NCBI GenBank assembly: GCA_000717735.1
Contig: JOBE01000027.1
Span: forward strand, 1 to 64,000
DNA from: Streptomyces griseoluteus
GTDB lineage: Bacteria > Actinomycetota > Actinomycetes > Streptomycetales > Streptomycetaceae
DNA: 64,000 bases
Direction: 5' to 3'
Position numbers and translations under genes: made by a program. Numbering within the stretch: the stretch's first letter is position 1; each line of letters starts with the position of its first letter. Below the pieces are notes generated by a model. The model did not search any database. It was not told where the DNA came from and worked only from the letters and a program-made list of their open reading frames with translations. Positions 42,640-49,958 of the stretch are shown here, one piece after another.

Positions 42640-43034
42640 CAGCCGGTCGCCTTTCCGAGGGCCCAGTCGGCGAGCTGGGCGAGCATGGCGCGGGTGAGTT
42701 CGTGGCGGGAGCCGTCGAGGTCGTCCCGGTCAAGGGCGGCCCGCTCCAGGGCGGCGGGGTCGACGGCGCGGAGGAACTCGGCGACGGCCGGGCCCGGGTC
42801 AGGGGCGTCGCCGATGACCACGTGCGCGAAGCCCTCGAAGACGGCGGGGGTGGCATGCCCGGAGGCGTAGAGGACGAGGAGTGGTGGCTCGTTGACCCGG
42901 TGCTCCAGGGTGTAGCCGCGGAGCTGTCGGGACATGTCAACGCCGCCGATCTCCACCTTCGCGCTGGCGCCGTCGGTGGTGATGCGAACGCCTCGGGTCT
43001 GGTCCCCGAGAGAGGGCTCGGCCGGGGTGGTCAT
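42639..43034 (-). CDS. hypothetical neck-region protein (131 aa)
   Basis: ATG 43034 overlaps the upstream stop. GVRITTDGASAKVEIGGVDM and LVLYASGHATPAVFEGFAHV suggest a small beta domain. No firm family; virion-associated by position. Confidence 0.6.
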   Translation of the reverse strand: MTTPAEPSLGDQTRGVRITTDGASAKVEIGGVDMSRQLRGYTLEHRVNEPPLLVLYASGHATPAVFEGFAHVVIGDAPDPGPAVAEFLRAVDPAALERAALDRDDLDGSRHELTRAMLAQLADWALGKATG

Positions 43035-43264
43035 GCGTCTTCGTCCTCGTCGTCGGCGGCGGATTCGGGGCTGGGAGCACGTTCCGTGTCGGATTCCACG
43101 GACCCGGCGAACCCGATCGGCGGCTTCCCCGATTCCGGAATCGGATCGGGAAGTGCCTTGAACAGGCGTAGGGCGGCGGCCTCGGCGTCGGCGAGCGGGG
43201 TCCGCTCCTTGGGGCTGGTGACGATCTGCACGGTGCGGCCTTCGGTGCTGAGGTAGATACGCAT
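43031..43264 (-). CDS. small acidic hypothetical protein (77 aa)
   Basis: MRIYLSTEGRTVQIVTSPKE start, very acidic C-terminus (AADDEDEDA). Overlaps both neighbours. Function unknown. Confidence 0.6.
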   Translation of the reverse strand: MRIYLSTEGRTVQIVTSPKERTPLADAEAAALRLFKALPDPIPESGKPPIGFAGSVESDTERAPSPESAADDEDEDA

Positions 43265-43545
43265 CAGGCGTGGGCTCCTGTCGTGCACGGTTCGCACAAG
43301 CAAGCGGCAGCCGCGGCAGCCTTGGTGTGTCGCCATATGGCGTACAGCTTGATGGCGGCCTCATCGGCTCCTCCACCCTCTACCTTCTCGCCCAAGGCGA
43401 TGCCGACCGCCCCCTTCAAGCCGATCAGTTCGCCTCGAATCTGTTCGCCTTGGAGGAAGGTGAGGTTCGCAGCCTGGTTGTCGAAGTGGCTCTGCCGTCG
43501 GTGGTACTCGCGCAGGAGCGCCCGGGCGGTAGGCGGGATACGCAT
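43264..43545 (-). CDS. small hypothetical protein with C-terminal Cys cluster (93 aa)
   Basis: Helical protein ending ACLCEPCTTGAHA. Start and stop overlap neighbours as TGATG. Function unknown. Confidence 0.6.
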   Translation of the reverse strand: MRIPPTARALLREYHRRQSHFDNQAANLTFLQGEQIRGELIGLKGAVGIALGEKVEGGGADEAAIKLYAIWRHTKAAAAAACLCEPCTTGAHA

Positions 43546-45374
43546 CAGAAGGGTCCTCCGAAGGCGTAGTCGGGGCGGGAGATGATGTCGGGCCGGGGCC
43601 GGAACTCTCTGCGGCAGTTCGGGTGCGCGACGGGGTGGGCGAGCGCGTCCTGGACGGTGCGCAGGGTGCCGGCGGCCCGGTCGTCATCGTCGTGCGAGGT
43701 CCAGCCGCAATTCGCTACGATGATTCCATCAACGGTGAAGGTGCCACCGCTTGTTGTCGCGTCGTAGACCCATCCCTCGTAATGCTCTACGTCGACTGAC
43801 ACCACCTGCGAAAGGGTGAACCTGTGGGGAAGCTGGACAGTCGCAAGGACAGCGTCGTCGTCAGCTGTGAGACCTGTGGCACGTCGTTCCAGCCGCTCTA
43901 CAACAGCGCGGCCCGGTTCTGCGGGCAGGCATGCTCGAGGTCCGGCAGTATCCGGCTCCCCCGTGAGGAGATACGCCGCCTCTACGTCGAAGACGGACGC
44001 CAGCCGGGCGAGATCGCTGATGTCCTCGGCCTTCGCGTGTCCCAGGTCTATACAGCCGTCAAGCGCATGGGTATCTCCCGAAGCCGCTCTGAAGCTCTGT
44101 CGCTGTGGCATGCGAACGCCGGGGCCGGCGCCAGGGAAGAACGTGCCAAGGCAGCCCACGACGCCAAGCGCGGACGCCCCTCCAAGCCCGAGAGCTTCGT
44201 CAGAAGCGCTATCACCAAGCAGTCCATCGCTTCGATCATCGGACCGCATGAGGTCAGATTTGCCGAGATGCTGCGAGCCAGAGGCGTCGGATACTCCCAG
44301 CAAACTCCGCTGGACGTCTACAACATCGACTTCACCCTGACCGAATACCCCGTCGCCGTGGAGATCGTCACCGGTGGCGGTTCGAACGGATACTGGCAGC
44401 GCCTTCACAAGCGACGCATACACGTCCTCCACCATTGGCACCTGTTTGAGATCAAGTTCCGCAAGGGCCGCCGAGTCCTCACAGAGCCCGTCGTGGACAA
44501 GCTGATCGCCTTCGCGGAGAAGGTGAGCGCGGACCCAACCCCGTACGGTCAGTACGGGATGGTTTGGCCCAACGGTGAAGACATCCGTACCAACGCTCGT
44601 ACGCCGCGCTATGCGGTAGGCCGGCCCTGAGAACCAGGCTCTGACCATCTGCTTCAGGTGTCCATGCGGAAGGAACGCGCCTCCAGGCATCACGCACTCG
44701 GGCCCGTCGCGGACTTCGACCCAGTCGGCGCCGACTTCGTCCGCGCAGGTGCGGAGGAAGCCGGTGTTCGCGGTGGTGTAGGTCTGCCAGGAGGTGGCCG
44801 CGCGGGCCCAGGATTCGACGGGGTGGCGGGAGGAGCCGGCGTAGATGACGGTGTCGAGCGGGTGGTCCTGGAGGAGGCGGGCGCGTCCGGGCCATGGCTG
44901 GCGGATGCGGTCGACGTGGCCGCGGGCGGCGGTCAGGGCGTCGCGGAGGAACGCGCGGGCTCGGCGTACGGCTTCACGGATCCGGCCGGTGAGGTCGGCG
45001 TAGTACTGCGCGGACAGGGTGGTGATGTGGGCCTGGTGTCGTGCGGTCCAGGACCATCGGGAGGGGCGGCCGGCGCGGTCCAGGGCGGCGAGGGCACCTT
45101 CCCGGTAGGCGATGGGCAGGTCGGTGGCGGCCCAGCGCTCGACGAGCGCGAGGGCGGCGCGGTCGAAGGCGGCGATCTGCTGCTGGAACGCCTCGCCTGC
45201 GGTACGGATCGCGGCGTAGGCGGTGCGGCCGGGCCGGATGCGGGCGAGGGCGGTGAGGAGCGTGTTCTGGGCGCGGGTGAGGATCCGCCAGGCGGCCGCG
45301 AGGGCGTCGGTGGCACCGATGATGAGGGCCAGGAGCCGGGCCCGTAGGGAGCGGCGGCGTACGGGGGTGGTCAT
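43545..45374 (-). CDS. MuF-like head morphogenesis protein interrupted by an intein
   Basis: 609-residue precursor from ATG 45374 (overlapping the upstream stop). The N-extein (1-226) is helical and Arg-rich, typical of minor head proteins that contact the portal, and ends VEVRDGPE. The C-extein (556-609) starts CGWTSHDDDDRAAGTLRTVQ and contains AHPVAHPNCRREF. Joined, they restore the GPxCGW...DD...HPxxHPNCRR motif of actinophage MuF proteins. The insertion is exactly at the conserved Cys, which serves as the +1 residue. The spliced product would be 280 residues. Without splicing the conserved motif would be broken. Confidence 0.85.
   Translation of the reverse strand: MTTPVRRRSLRARLLALIIGATDALAAAWRILTRAQNTLLTALARIRPGRTAYAAIRTAGEAFQQQIAAFDRAALALVERWAATDLPIAYREGALAALDRAGRPSRWSWTARHQAHITTLSAQYYADLTGRIREAVRRARAFLRDALTAARGHVDRIRQPWPGRARLLQDHPLDTVIYAGSSRHPVESWARAATSWQTYTTANTGFLRTCADEVGADWVEVRDGPECVMPGGAFLPHGHLKQMVRAWFSGPAYRIARRTSVGTDVFTVGPNHPVLTVRGWVRAHLLREGDQLVHDGLCEDSAALAELDLKQVPMVEDVYASLVKALPVSVRTATGDDLHGDGVFGQGEVDVVDVQRSLLGVSDASGSQHLGKSDLMRSDDRSDGLLGDSASDEALGLGGASALGVVGCLGTFFPGAGPGVRMPQRQSFRAASGDTHALDGCIDLGHAKAEDISDLARLASVFDVEAAYLLTGEPDTAGPRACLPAEPGRAVVERLERRATGLTADDDAVLATVQLPHRFTLSQVVSVDVEHYEGWVYDATTSGGTFTVDGIIVANCGWTSHDDDDRAAGTLRTVQDALAHPVAHPNCRREFRPRPDIISRPDYAFGGPF
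43710..44696 (-). mobile_element. intein (329 aa) in the MuF-like gene
   Basis: Residues 227-555 of the precursor. Block A begins with C227 (CVMPGGAFLPHG), block B contains VGPNHPVLTVRGWVRA, block F is EGWVYDATTSGGTFTV and block G is DGIIVAN followed by extein Cys. The penultimate residue is Ala rather than the usual His, a known but uncommon variation. The middle ~190 residues have no LAGLIDADG or HNH endonuclease; they are simply the antisense reading of the homing endonuclease gene at 43824-44630. Confidence 0.85.
43824..44630 (+). CDS. homing endonuclease gene antisense to the intein
   Basis: GTG 43824 follows AAAGGGTGAACCT, a good ribosome site on the plus strand. The 268-residue product has a zinc ribbon (C15, C18, C33, C37), an HTH (about 48-85: EEIRRLYVEDGRQPGEIADV, RVSQVYTAVKRMGI) and a Vsr/EDxHD-type nuclease domain: E143 (HEVRFAEML), D169 (YNIDFTL) and E180 (YPVAVEIV). 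This is the layout of stand-alone phage homing endonucleases such as I-Bth0305I. The gene lies wholly within the intein, its codons exactly opposite those of the intein frame, and covers part of block B. Confidence 0.82.
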   Translation: MGKLDSRKDSVVVSCETCGTSFQPLYNSAARFCGQACSRSGSIRLPREEIRRLYVEDGRQPGEIADVLGLRVSQVYTAVKRMGISRSRSEALSLWHANAGAGAREERAKAAHDAKRGRPSKPESFVRSAITKQSIASIIGPHEVRFAEMLRARGVGYSQQTPLDVYNIDFTLTEYPVAVEIVTGGGSNGYWQRLHKRRIHVLHHWHLFEIKFRKGRRVLTEPVVDKLIAFAEKVSADPTPYGQYGMVWPNGEDIRTNARTPRYAVGRP

Positions 45375-45700
45375 CGGCGGGGCCGTGCGACGAGCTGGAT
45401 GACGCCGAGGCCGTCCGGGGTGCTGGTGGCGGGGTCGTCGGGTGCTGGGGGTTCGCCGTTCTCGAGCTGGGCGATCTGTCGTTCGATCGCGCGGACGTTC
45501 TCGGTGTAGGAGAGGGCGACGACGCCGGTCACGTTGATGGTGGTCGGCTGGTCGTGGACGAGGGCCGCGAGCCGCTCGCGGAGGACTTCGAGGGCGACGG
45601 CGCGCGCGGTGCCGAGGCGGGCGTAGCGGGTGTCGAGGTCGGCGGGGTCGGTGCTGGTGCCGAGCTGCGAGATGAGCCAGGCGCGTGTCGCGACGTCCAT
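45371..45700 (-). CDS. hypothetical head-region protein (109 aa)
   Basis: Begins MDVATRAWLISQLGTSTDPA with a helical core (ARAVALEVLRERLAALVHDQ) and an Asp/Pro-rich end. Overlaps the MuF start. It may be a head-tail adaptor by position. Not recognised. Confidence 0.6.
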   Translation of the reverse strand: MDVATRAWLISQLGTSTDPADLDTRYARLGTARAVALEVLRERLAALVHDQPTTINVTGVVALSYTENVRAIERQIAQLENGEPPAPDDPATSTPDGLGVIQLVARPRR

Positions 45701-45742
45701 GCGGCTCTCCTCCGGTGGTGGTGTGGGTGGGAAGGGGTGCGG

Positions 45743-45788
45743 GTACGGGCCCGGCTCCTGGCGCCCCCACCGGGGGCCGGGCCCGTAC
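45743..45788 (-). terminator. strong hairpin after the capsid gene group
   Basis: 13-bp perfect GC stem (45743-45755 with 45776-45788) with an inner hairpin in the loop. It lies just after the 45793 gene stop and probably lowers expression of downstream connector and tail genes relative to capsid. No T-tract. Confidence 0.6.
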
Positions 45789-45792
45789 GCGC

Positions 45793-46167
45793 TTACTGAC
45801 CGCCGGTGCCCTCGGCGGCGGTCTCGGCCGGCTTCTTCGCGGCCGTCTTCTTGGCCGCGGTGCGCGCGGCCGGCTTGTCCTCGGCGGCGGCCCCGGTGGG
45901 GTCAGCGTTGCCGGAGTCGGGTCCCGATCCGTCGCCAGAGGCGTCGTCCGGGTCGTCGCCGGAAGGGCTGCTGTCGCCCTCCGGGTCCTTGTCGGTCTCG
46001 GTCTTGGTCGGGGTCTTCAGGCGGGGCATCTTGCCGTCGACCCAGGCGGCCGGGTTCGTCACCAGGGCCGCGAGGCGCGGCTCCGGCAGCGTTCCCAGGG
46101 CAAGCTCGACCGTCTGGTGGGTGTCCGGGTCCTTCACGAACACCGTGCTGCGCAGCTGGTAGCCCAT
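45793..46167 (-). CDS. small head-associated protein with Lys/Ala-rich tail (124 aa)
   Basis: N-terminal ~50 residues (YQLRSTVFVKDPDTHQTVEL, PEPRLAALVTNPAAWVDG) are folded; the rest is acidic then Lys/Ala-rich (AARTAAKKTAAKKPAE), resembling histone-like tails of some actinophage proteins. Immediately downstream of the capsid gene, so probably a structural or DNA-contacting protein. Confidence 0.6.
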   Translation of the reverse strand: MGYQLRSTVFVKDPDTHQTVELALGTLPEPRLAALVTNPAAWVDGKMPRLKTPTKTETDKDPEGDSSPSGDDPDDASGDGSGPDSGNADPTGAAAEDKPAARTAAKKTAAKKPAETAAEGTGGQ

Positions 46168-46170
46168 GGG

Positions 46171-47235
46171 TCACCACACCGTCGCGGCGATGTGGATGTC
46201 GGGGGTGTACATGACCGGCATCGCGGCCGCGTTGCACTTCGTCCACACCTGAACCGGGTCGTCCTGGTAGCCGGAGGTGACGATGATGCCCGGTGCGACC
46301 TCGGCCTCGATGGACGGGTTGCCGCCGGAGGACAGGACGATGCCTTCGGCGGTGAGCCCGTACTGGGTCTCGGCCATCTGCCGGGTGTTCGGCGGCAGGA
46401 GGAAGAACATGTTCTCCGGCAGGGGCCGCTTGTTGGTGCCGTCGTCCAGGGGGACCTGCACGTCGTAAACGGTGATCGGCGGCAGTCCGTACCGGCCGCG
46501 GACGACGTTGACCTGGTCGGGCGCGAGGACGGACGTCGGGATGGTGGACGCGGAGTTCACCGAGCCGTAGTAGGCGGCGCGGTAGGAGTCGTTGCCCATG
46601 GCGAGCGCCATCGTCTTGTACGAGGTGAGGGCACGGGAGGGCATCGGGGCGCCAGACTTGCGGAGGACCTCGATCCAGGCCATCTCGTCCGCGAGCATGT
46701 CGGCGGTCGGGTCGGTCCAGACGGTGGCCGCGGTCGGCATGTTCGCCGCAGGGACCTTGTGGTCGGCCTCCAGGGTGAGACCGTTCTCGCCGGTGAGGGT
46801 GAACTTGCCGTCGACGAGGAGGTCGCCAGCCGCCAGTTCCATGCGGTTCTGGATCGACAGGACGTGGGCGGCGACGTCGTCGTAGATGGCGCTGACGAGG
46901 TCCTCACCGTCCATGCCGCGGGAGACGTTCTGCAGGATCGTCTCGAGCTCGCCGACGATGTACTTCTGGCCGAGAGGCAGGAGCTTGCCCTCGGTCACGA
47001 CGCTCGTGATCTCACGGGACGCGACCTTGGTCTGGGCGTCCCACGCGCGGTAGGACGCGGCGGCGACCCGACGGCGGGTGGAGCGGGTCTGCCACTTCAC
47101 CGAGTTGACCGTGCGCTCGGGGATGACGGACTGGGTGAGCTCGTAGTCGGCCGGGGTCTGGATCTCGCGGACGAACGCGTTGATCTCGGTCGGGTTGATG
47201 CCCCGCAGGAGGACCTCAAGCATGTCGTTAGGCAT
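46171..47235 (-). CDS. major capsid protein
   Basis: 354 residues. VREIQTPADYELTQSVIPER, then SYRAWDAQTKVASREITSVV, LPPNTRQMAETQYGLTAEGI and SGYQDDPVQVWTKCNAAAMP match the actinophage major capsid (HK97-fold, gpE-type) pattern. It is placed between decoration and connector genes, with scaffold upstream. It forms the icosahedral shell. Confidence 0.88.
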   Translation of the reverse strand: MPNDMLEVLLRGINPTEINAFVREIQTPADYELTQSVIPERTVNSVKWQTRSTRRRVAAASYRAWDAQTKVASREITSVVTEGKLLPLGQKYIVGELETILQNVSRGMDGEDLVSAIYDDVAAHVLSIQNRMELAAGDLLVDGKFTLTGENGLTLEADHKVPAANMPTAATVWTDPTADMLADEMAWIEVLRKSGAPMPSRALTSYKTMALAMGNDSYRAAYYGSVNSASTIPTSVLAPDQVNVVRGRYGLPPITVYDVQVPLDDGTNKRPLPENMFFLLPPNTRQMAETQYGLTAEGIVLSSGGNPSIEAEVAPGIIVTSGYQDDPVQVWTKCNAAAMPVMYTPDIHIAATVW

Positions 47236-47248
47236 GGGGGGTCCCCTC

Positions 47249-47983
47249 TCAGACCTTGTAGATGAACTGGGTGTTGGAGCCGGCCGGGACGTCGGTCGGG
47301 TCGAAGGCGACGGGGAGCTTGGCGACGTCGATCTGGCCGTGGACCATGAGCGGCGCGGCGGCCTTGGTGGAGCCGGGGTAGAAGGACACCTCGGTGAAGA
47401 GGAACCCGGCGAAGATCTGGGAGCCGTCGGTGGCGGTCGCGGTGTCGCCGCCGGTCGTGGTGGCGATCGTGATGTCCGGGGTGGTGCCGCCGGTGAACGT
47501 CTCGGTGGTGGTGGGCGCGGCGACGTTCTCGCCGAGCTGGGTGCCGCCCCAGGTCAGGGTCCAGGGGCCGCCGGCGTTGCCGGTGACGACGACGTCGCCG
47601 GGAGCGATGTTGGACAGGGCCTCGAGCGCGGCCTGGACCTGCGCGGCGGTGGCGTTGTAGGCGAGGGCGGTTGTGGTCTGTCCGGACCAGGTGATCGTGA
47701 AGGTGCCGCCGGTGGGGGCGCCGGTCACGGTGAGGGTCTGGATCTCGTTGGTGACGGCCGCGTACGGCGCGTACAGCCCCGAGGCAGACAGCTTGCCGAG
47801 GGGGATGCCGGACTTCAGCTTCCGCTCGGGCTGGTGGGCCGAGGCCTCGGTCCAGTGCAGGGTCTCGGAGAACTTCGACAGGTCGAGGGTGATGGTCTGG
47901 TTCGCTTCGATGCCGAGCATGCTCATCAGCCACGGGCGGCCGACGGCGAGCGTCTCGGTGGTGGTGTACGGCTGGATGTCCAC
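47249..47983 (-). CDS. head decoration protein with inserted Ig-like domain
   Basis: GTG 47983 (after GAAAGGGG), 244 residues. The two halves KSGIPLGKLSASGLYAPY and SQIFAGFLFTEVSFYPG are the signature of phage head decoration proteins. Between them a ~100-residue domain is inserted (IQTLTVTGAPTGGTFTITWS, AAQVQAALEALSNIAPGDVV). This same domain ends the major tail protein. The insertion would project from the capsid surface. Confidence 0.8.
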   Translation of the reverse strand: MDIQPYTTTETLAVGRPWLMSMLGIEANQTITLDLSKFSETLHWTEASAHQPERKLKSGIPLGKLSASGLYAPYAAVTNEIQTLTVTGAPTGGTFTITWSGQTTTALAYNATAAQVQAALEALSNIAPGDVVVTGNAGGPWTLTWGGTQLGENVAAPTTTETFTGGTTPDITIATTTGGDTATATDGSQIFAGFLFTEVSFYPGSTKAAAPLMVHGQIDVAKLPVAFDPTDVPAGSNTQFIYKV

Positions 47984-48088
47984 GCCGTGACCCCTTTCGC
48001 GTGAGCGCGTGATGGGTGCGGGCACCGGGTGTGGTGCCGTCCACGGGGGTCAGGGCGTGGTCCCTCGGGTGGTGCTGGTCTTGTGGGG

Positions 48089-48898
48089 TCAGGCTGCGTC
48101 GTCGGTGCGCAGGCCCATCCGGATAGCGCGGGCGCGGGCAGCGTCGCGGAGCGTGTCCTTGCCCGCGGCCGGGGTGCGGGCGGGAGGTCCGCCGGCCGGG
48201 GCGCCGCTGGGGGCGGGCGGCAGACCCTGGGGGGTGGGGGTGCCACCGAACAGGGTGCTGCGGCGCTCCTTGAGGGCTTCGGCGGCCGCGGTGATGGCGG
48301 CGTCGTCGGCGTCCTCAGCCACGCGGGACCGGACGAGTTCGAAGGCGTCGTCCAGGTCGTCGCCGGTGGCGCCGAGCTTGACGAGCGCGGCGCGGACGCG
48401 GGTCTCGCGCTCTCGTACGGCGGCGGCCTGTTCCTGTGCCTTTGCGGCGGCCTCGCGGGCGGCGAGCTGCTGCTCCCGGGTATTGAGCTCCTCGGCGCGG
48501 CGCTGCTCTTCGGTGAGCTGGGCCTGCCGGGCGGTCTGGGCGTCCTTGAGGAGCTGGGCGACCTGGGTGGGGTCGAGGTTGTCGGTGGGGAGGCCGGCGG
48601 CTTCGGCGATGGCGCGGAGCGCGGCGTTGCGGCCTTCGTCCTTCTCGTTCTTCATCAGGACGTTCAGGCGCCGCTGGGTGATAGTGACCTTGTCCTCGTC
48701 GTCGCCGGTGGCCGCGGTGGCGGGCGGTACGGCGGGCGGGGTGACGGCGGCCTGCTGCGGCATGTTCGCCGGTGTCGGCGGCGCGGGCGGGGTGGCGGGG
48801 TCGCCGTTGTAGAAGACGGCCATGCCCTGGATGCCGGTGTAGGGGCGGGCCCAGGCAGTGTCGTGCACGGTGGGGCGGTACAGCGCGGGGCGGCGCAT
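48089..48898 (-). CDS. scaffold protein
   Basis: 269 residues from ATG 48898. Pro/Ala-rich start, then a long coiled coil (QLTEEQRRAEELNTREQQLA, AAKAQEQAAAVRERETRVRA) and a basic C-terminus (DTLRDAARARAIRMGLR). This is the usual scaffold architecture, in the expected place before capsid genes. An internal start at MAVFYNGDPATPP is possible. Confidence 0.78.
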   Translation of the reverse strand: MRRPALYRPTVHDTAWARPYTGIQGMAVFYNGDPATPPAPPTPANMPQQAAVTPPAVPPATAATGDDEDKVTITQRRLNVLMKNEKDEGRNAALRAIAEAAGLPTDNLDPTQVAQLLKDAQTARQAQLTEEQRRAEELNTREQQLAAREAAAKAQEQAAAVRERETRVRAALVKLGATGDDLDDAFELVRSRVAEDADDAAITAAAEALKERRSTLFGGTPTPQGLPPAPSGAPAGGPPARTPAAGKDTLRDAARARAIRMGLRTDDAA

Positions 48899-49040
48899 GG
48901 GGGCACTACCTCCCAAGGAGTGTGTCGTCGGCCCCGCGCCTTGATCCAAGGAGAGCACACTCCATACGGATCGGTCCCCCTGCTCCTCCTGGACCCCGAA
49001 ATCTCAGCGCGTTCCGCCCCTCGGCCCGTATGTTTCTCCG

Positions 49041-49958
49041 ATGAGACGCGGATGGAAAGAGCTGGCCGAACCCATCGAGCAGCTGTGCCGGGTTTTCGAG
49101 ACCAGCGCGTCCGTGCATGAGGGATTCTCCTCAACGTCCCGTGCCGCTGATGAGGCGCGAGACCGAACGCTCGATGGCCCCTGGGGCGCTCGTGTCACAC
49201 GAGACGCAAACGTCACTGCTCAGGCCATTGCGGTGCTGATGATGGACAACCTGGGCTCGCTCGTCGACATCATCAACAGCCCGCGTGGGGTCTACTCGGG
49301 ATTCACCATGACGCGCGCTGTGGTCGACTCTGCGACTGGGGCCTGGTACCTCATGGATCCGGAAATTGACGTCCGCGAACGAGTTCGTCGGTTCATGAAC
49401 TTTCGCCTTGTCAGCTCTCACGAGCGCGGGCGGCTGCTCCCTGAGGAATGGGACGATCGCCGAGCCCGGATGATTCGCGAGGAGTCGCGCGAGGAGACCG
49501 AGAGGATCCTTCAGGGCGCCCGGCTGCACGGCTACCAGGTGACGGCAGCGAGCGGCATGAGGGCCCCGTTTCTAGGGGACCGCCTGCCAAGCACGACTGC
49601 GTTGGCCAGCCAAGTCGTTCCCCGGGACAACCCTCTTGGACGAACGTCCTGGAAGCTCACCTCTGCAGTCACTCACGGGACTCTGTATGCCATCTCCATG
49701 GCTTTCGAGACGGTCGGCGTAAGCGAGGACCCTACTCACGGCGATGTAGCCGTACGTCCTCGCCTCAGCCCTCGTAACGCTGCGGCACAGTTCTCCGCAG
49801 CGCCCTTGGCAGCGATCTCGACTCTGGTACGGCTGTACCGCCAGTTCGGTTGGGACATGCAGGAGCTGGTCCAAGCATCTGCCGCAGTGGAGGCGATGCT
49901 GTGGGAGTTCATGCGCGTTCTGTCTCCTCGGGAGACTCCAGCGACGTTTCGTCCGTGA
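49041..49958 (+). CDS. plus-strand accessory protein of unknown function (305 aa)
   Basis: Reads against the structural operon and overlaps the portal 3' end by 50 bp. Helical soluble protein (MRRGWKELAEPIEQLCRVFE; AQAIAVLMMDNLGSLVDIIN; SGFTMTRAVVDSATGAWYLM; LAAISTLVRLYRQFGWDMQE), lower GC than its neighbours. No ribosome site is seen; TATGTT (49029-49034) ends 6 nt before ATG 49041, which would fit a leaderless transcript. It resembles hypothetical actinobacterial proteins. Likely a lysogenic accessory gene, possibly defensive. Confidence 0.7.
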   Translation: MRRGWKELAEPIEQLCRVFETSASVHEGFSSTSRAADEARDRTLDGPWGARVTRDANVTAQAIAVLMMDNLGSLVDIINSPRGVYSGFTMTRAVVDSATGAWYLMDPEIDVRERVRRFMNFRLVSSHERGRLLPEEWDDRRARMIREESREETERILQGARLHGYQVTAASGMRAPFLGDRLPSTTALASQVVPRDNPLGRTSWKLTSAVTHGTLYAISMAFETVGVSEDPTHGDVAVRPRLSPRNAAAQFSAAPLAAISTLVRLYRQFGWDMQELVQASAAVEAMLWEFMRVLSPRETPATFRP

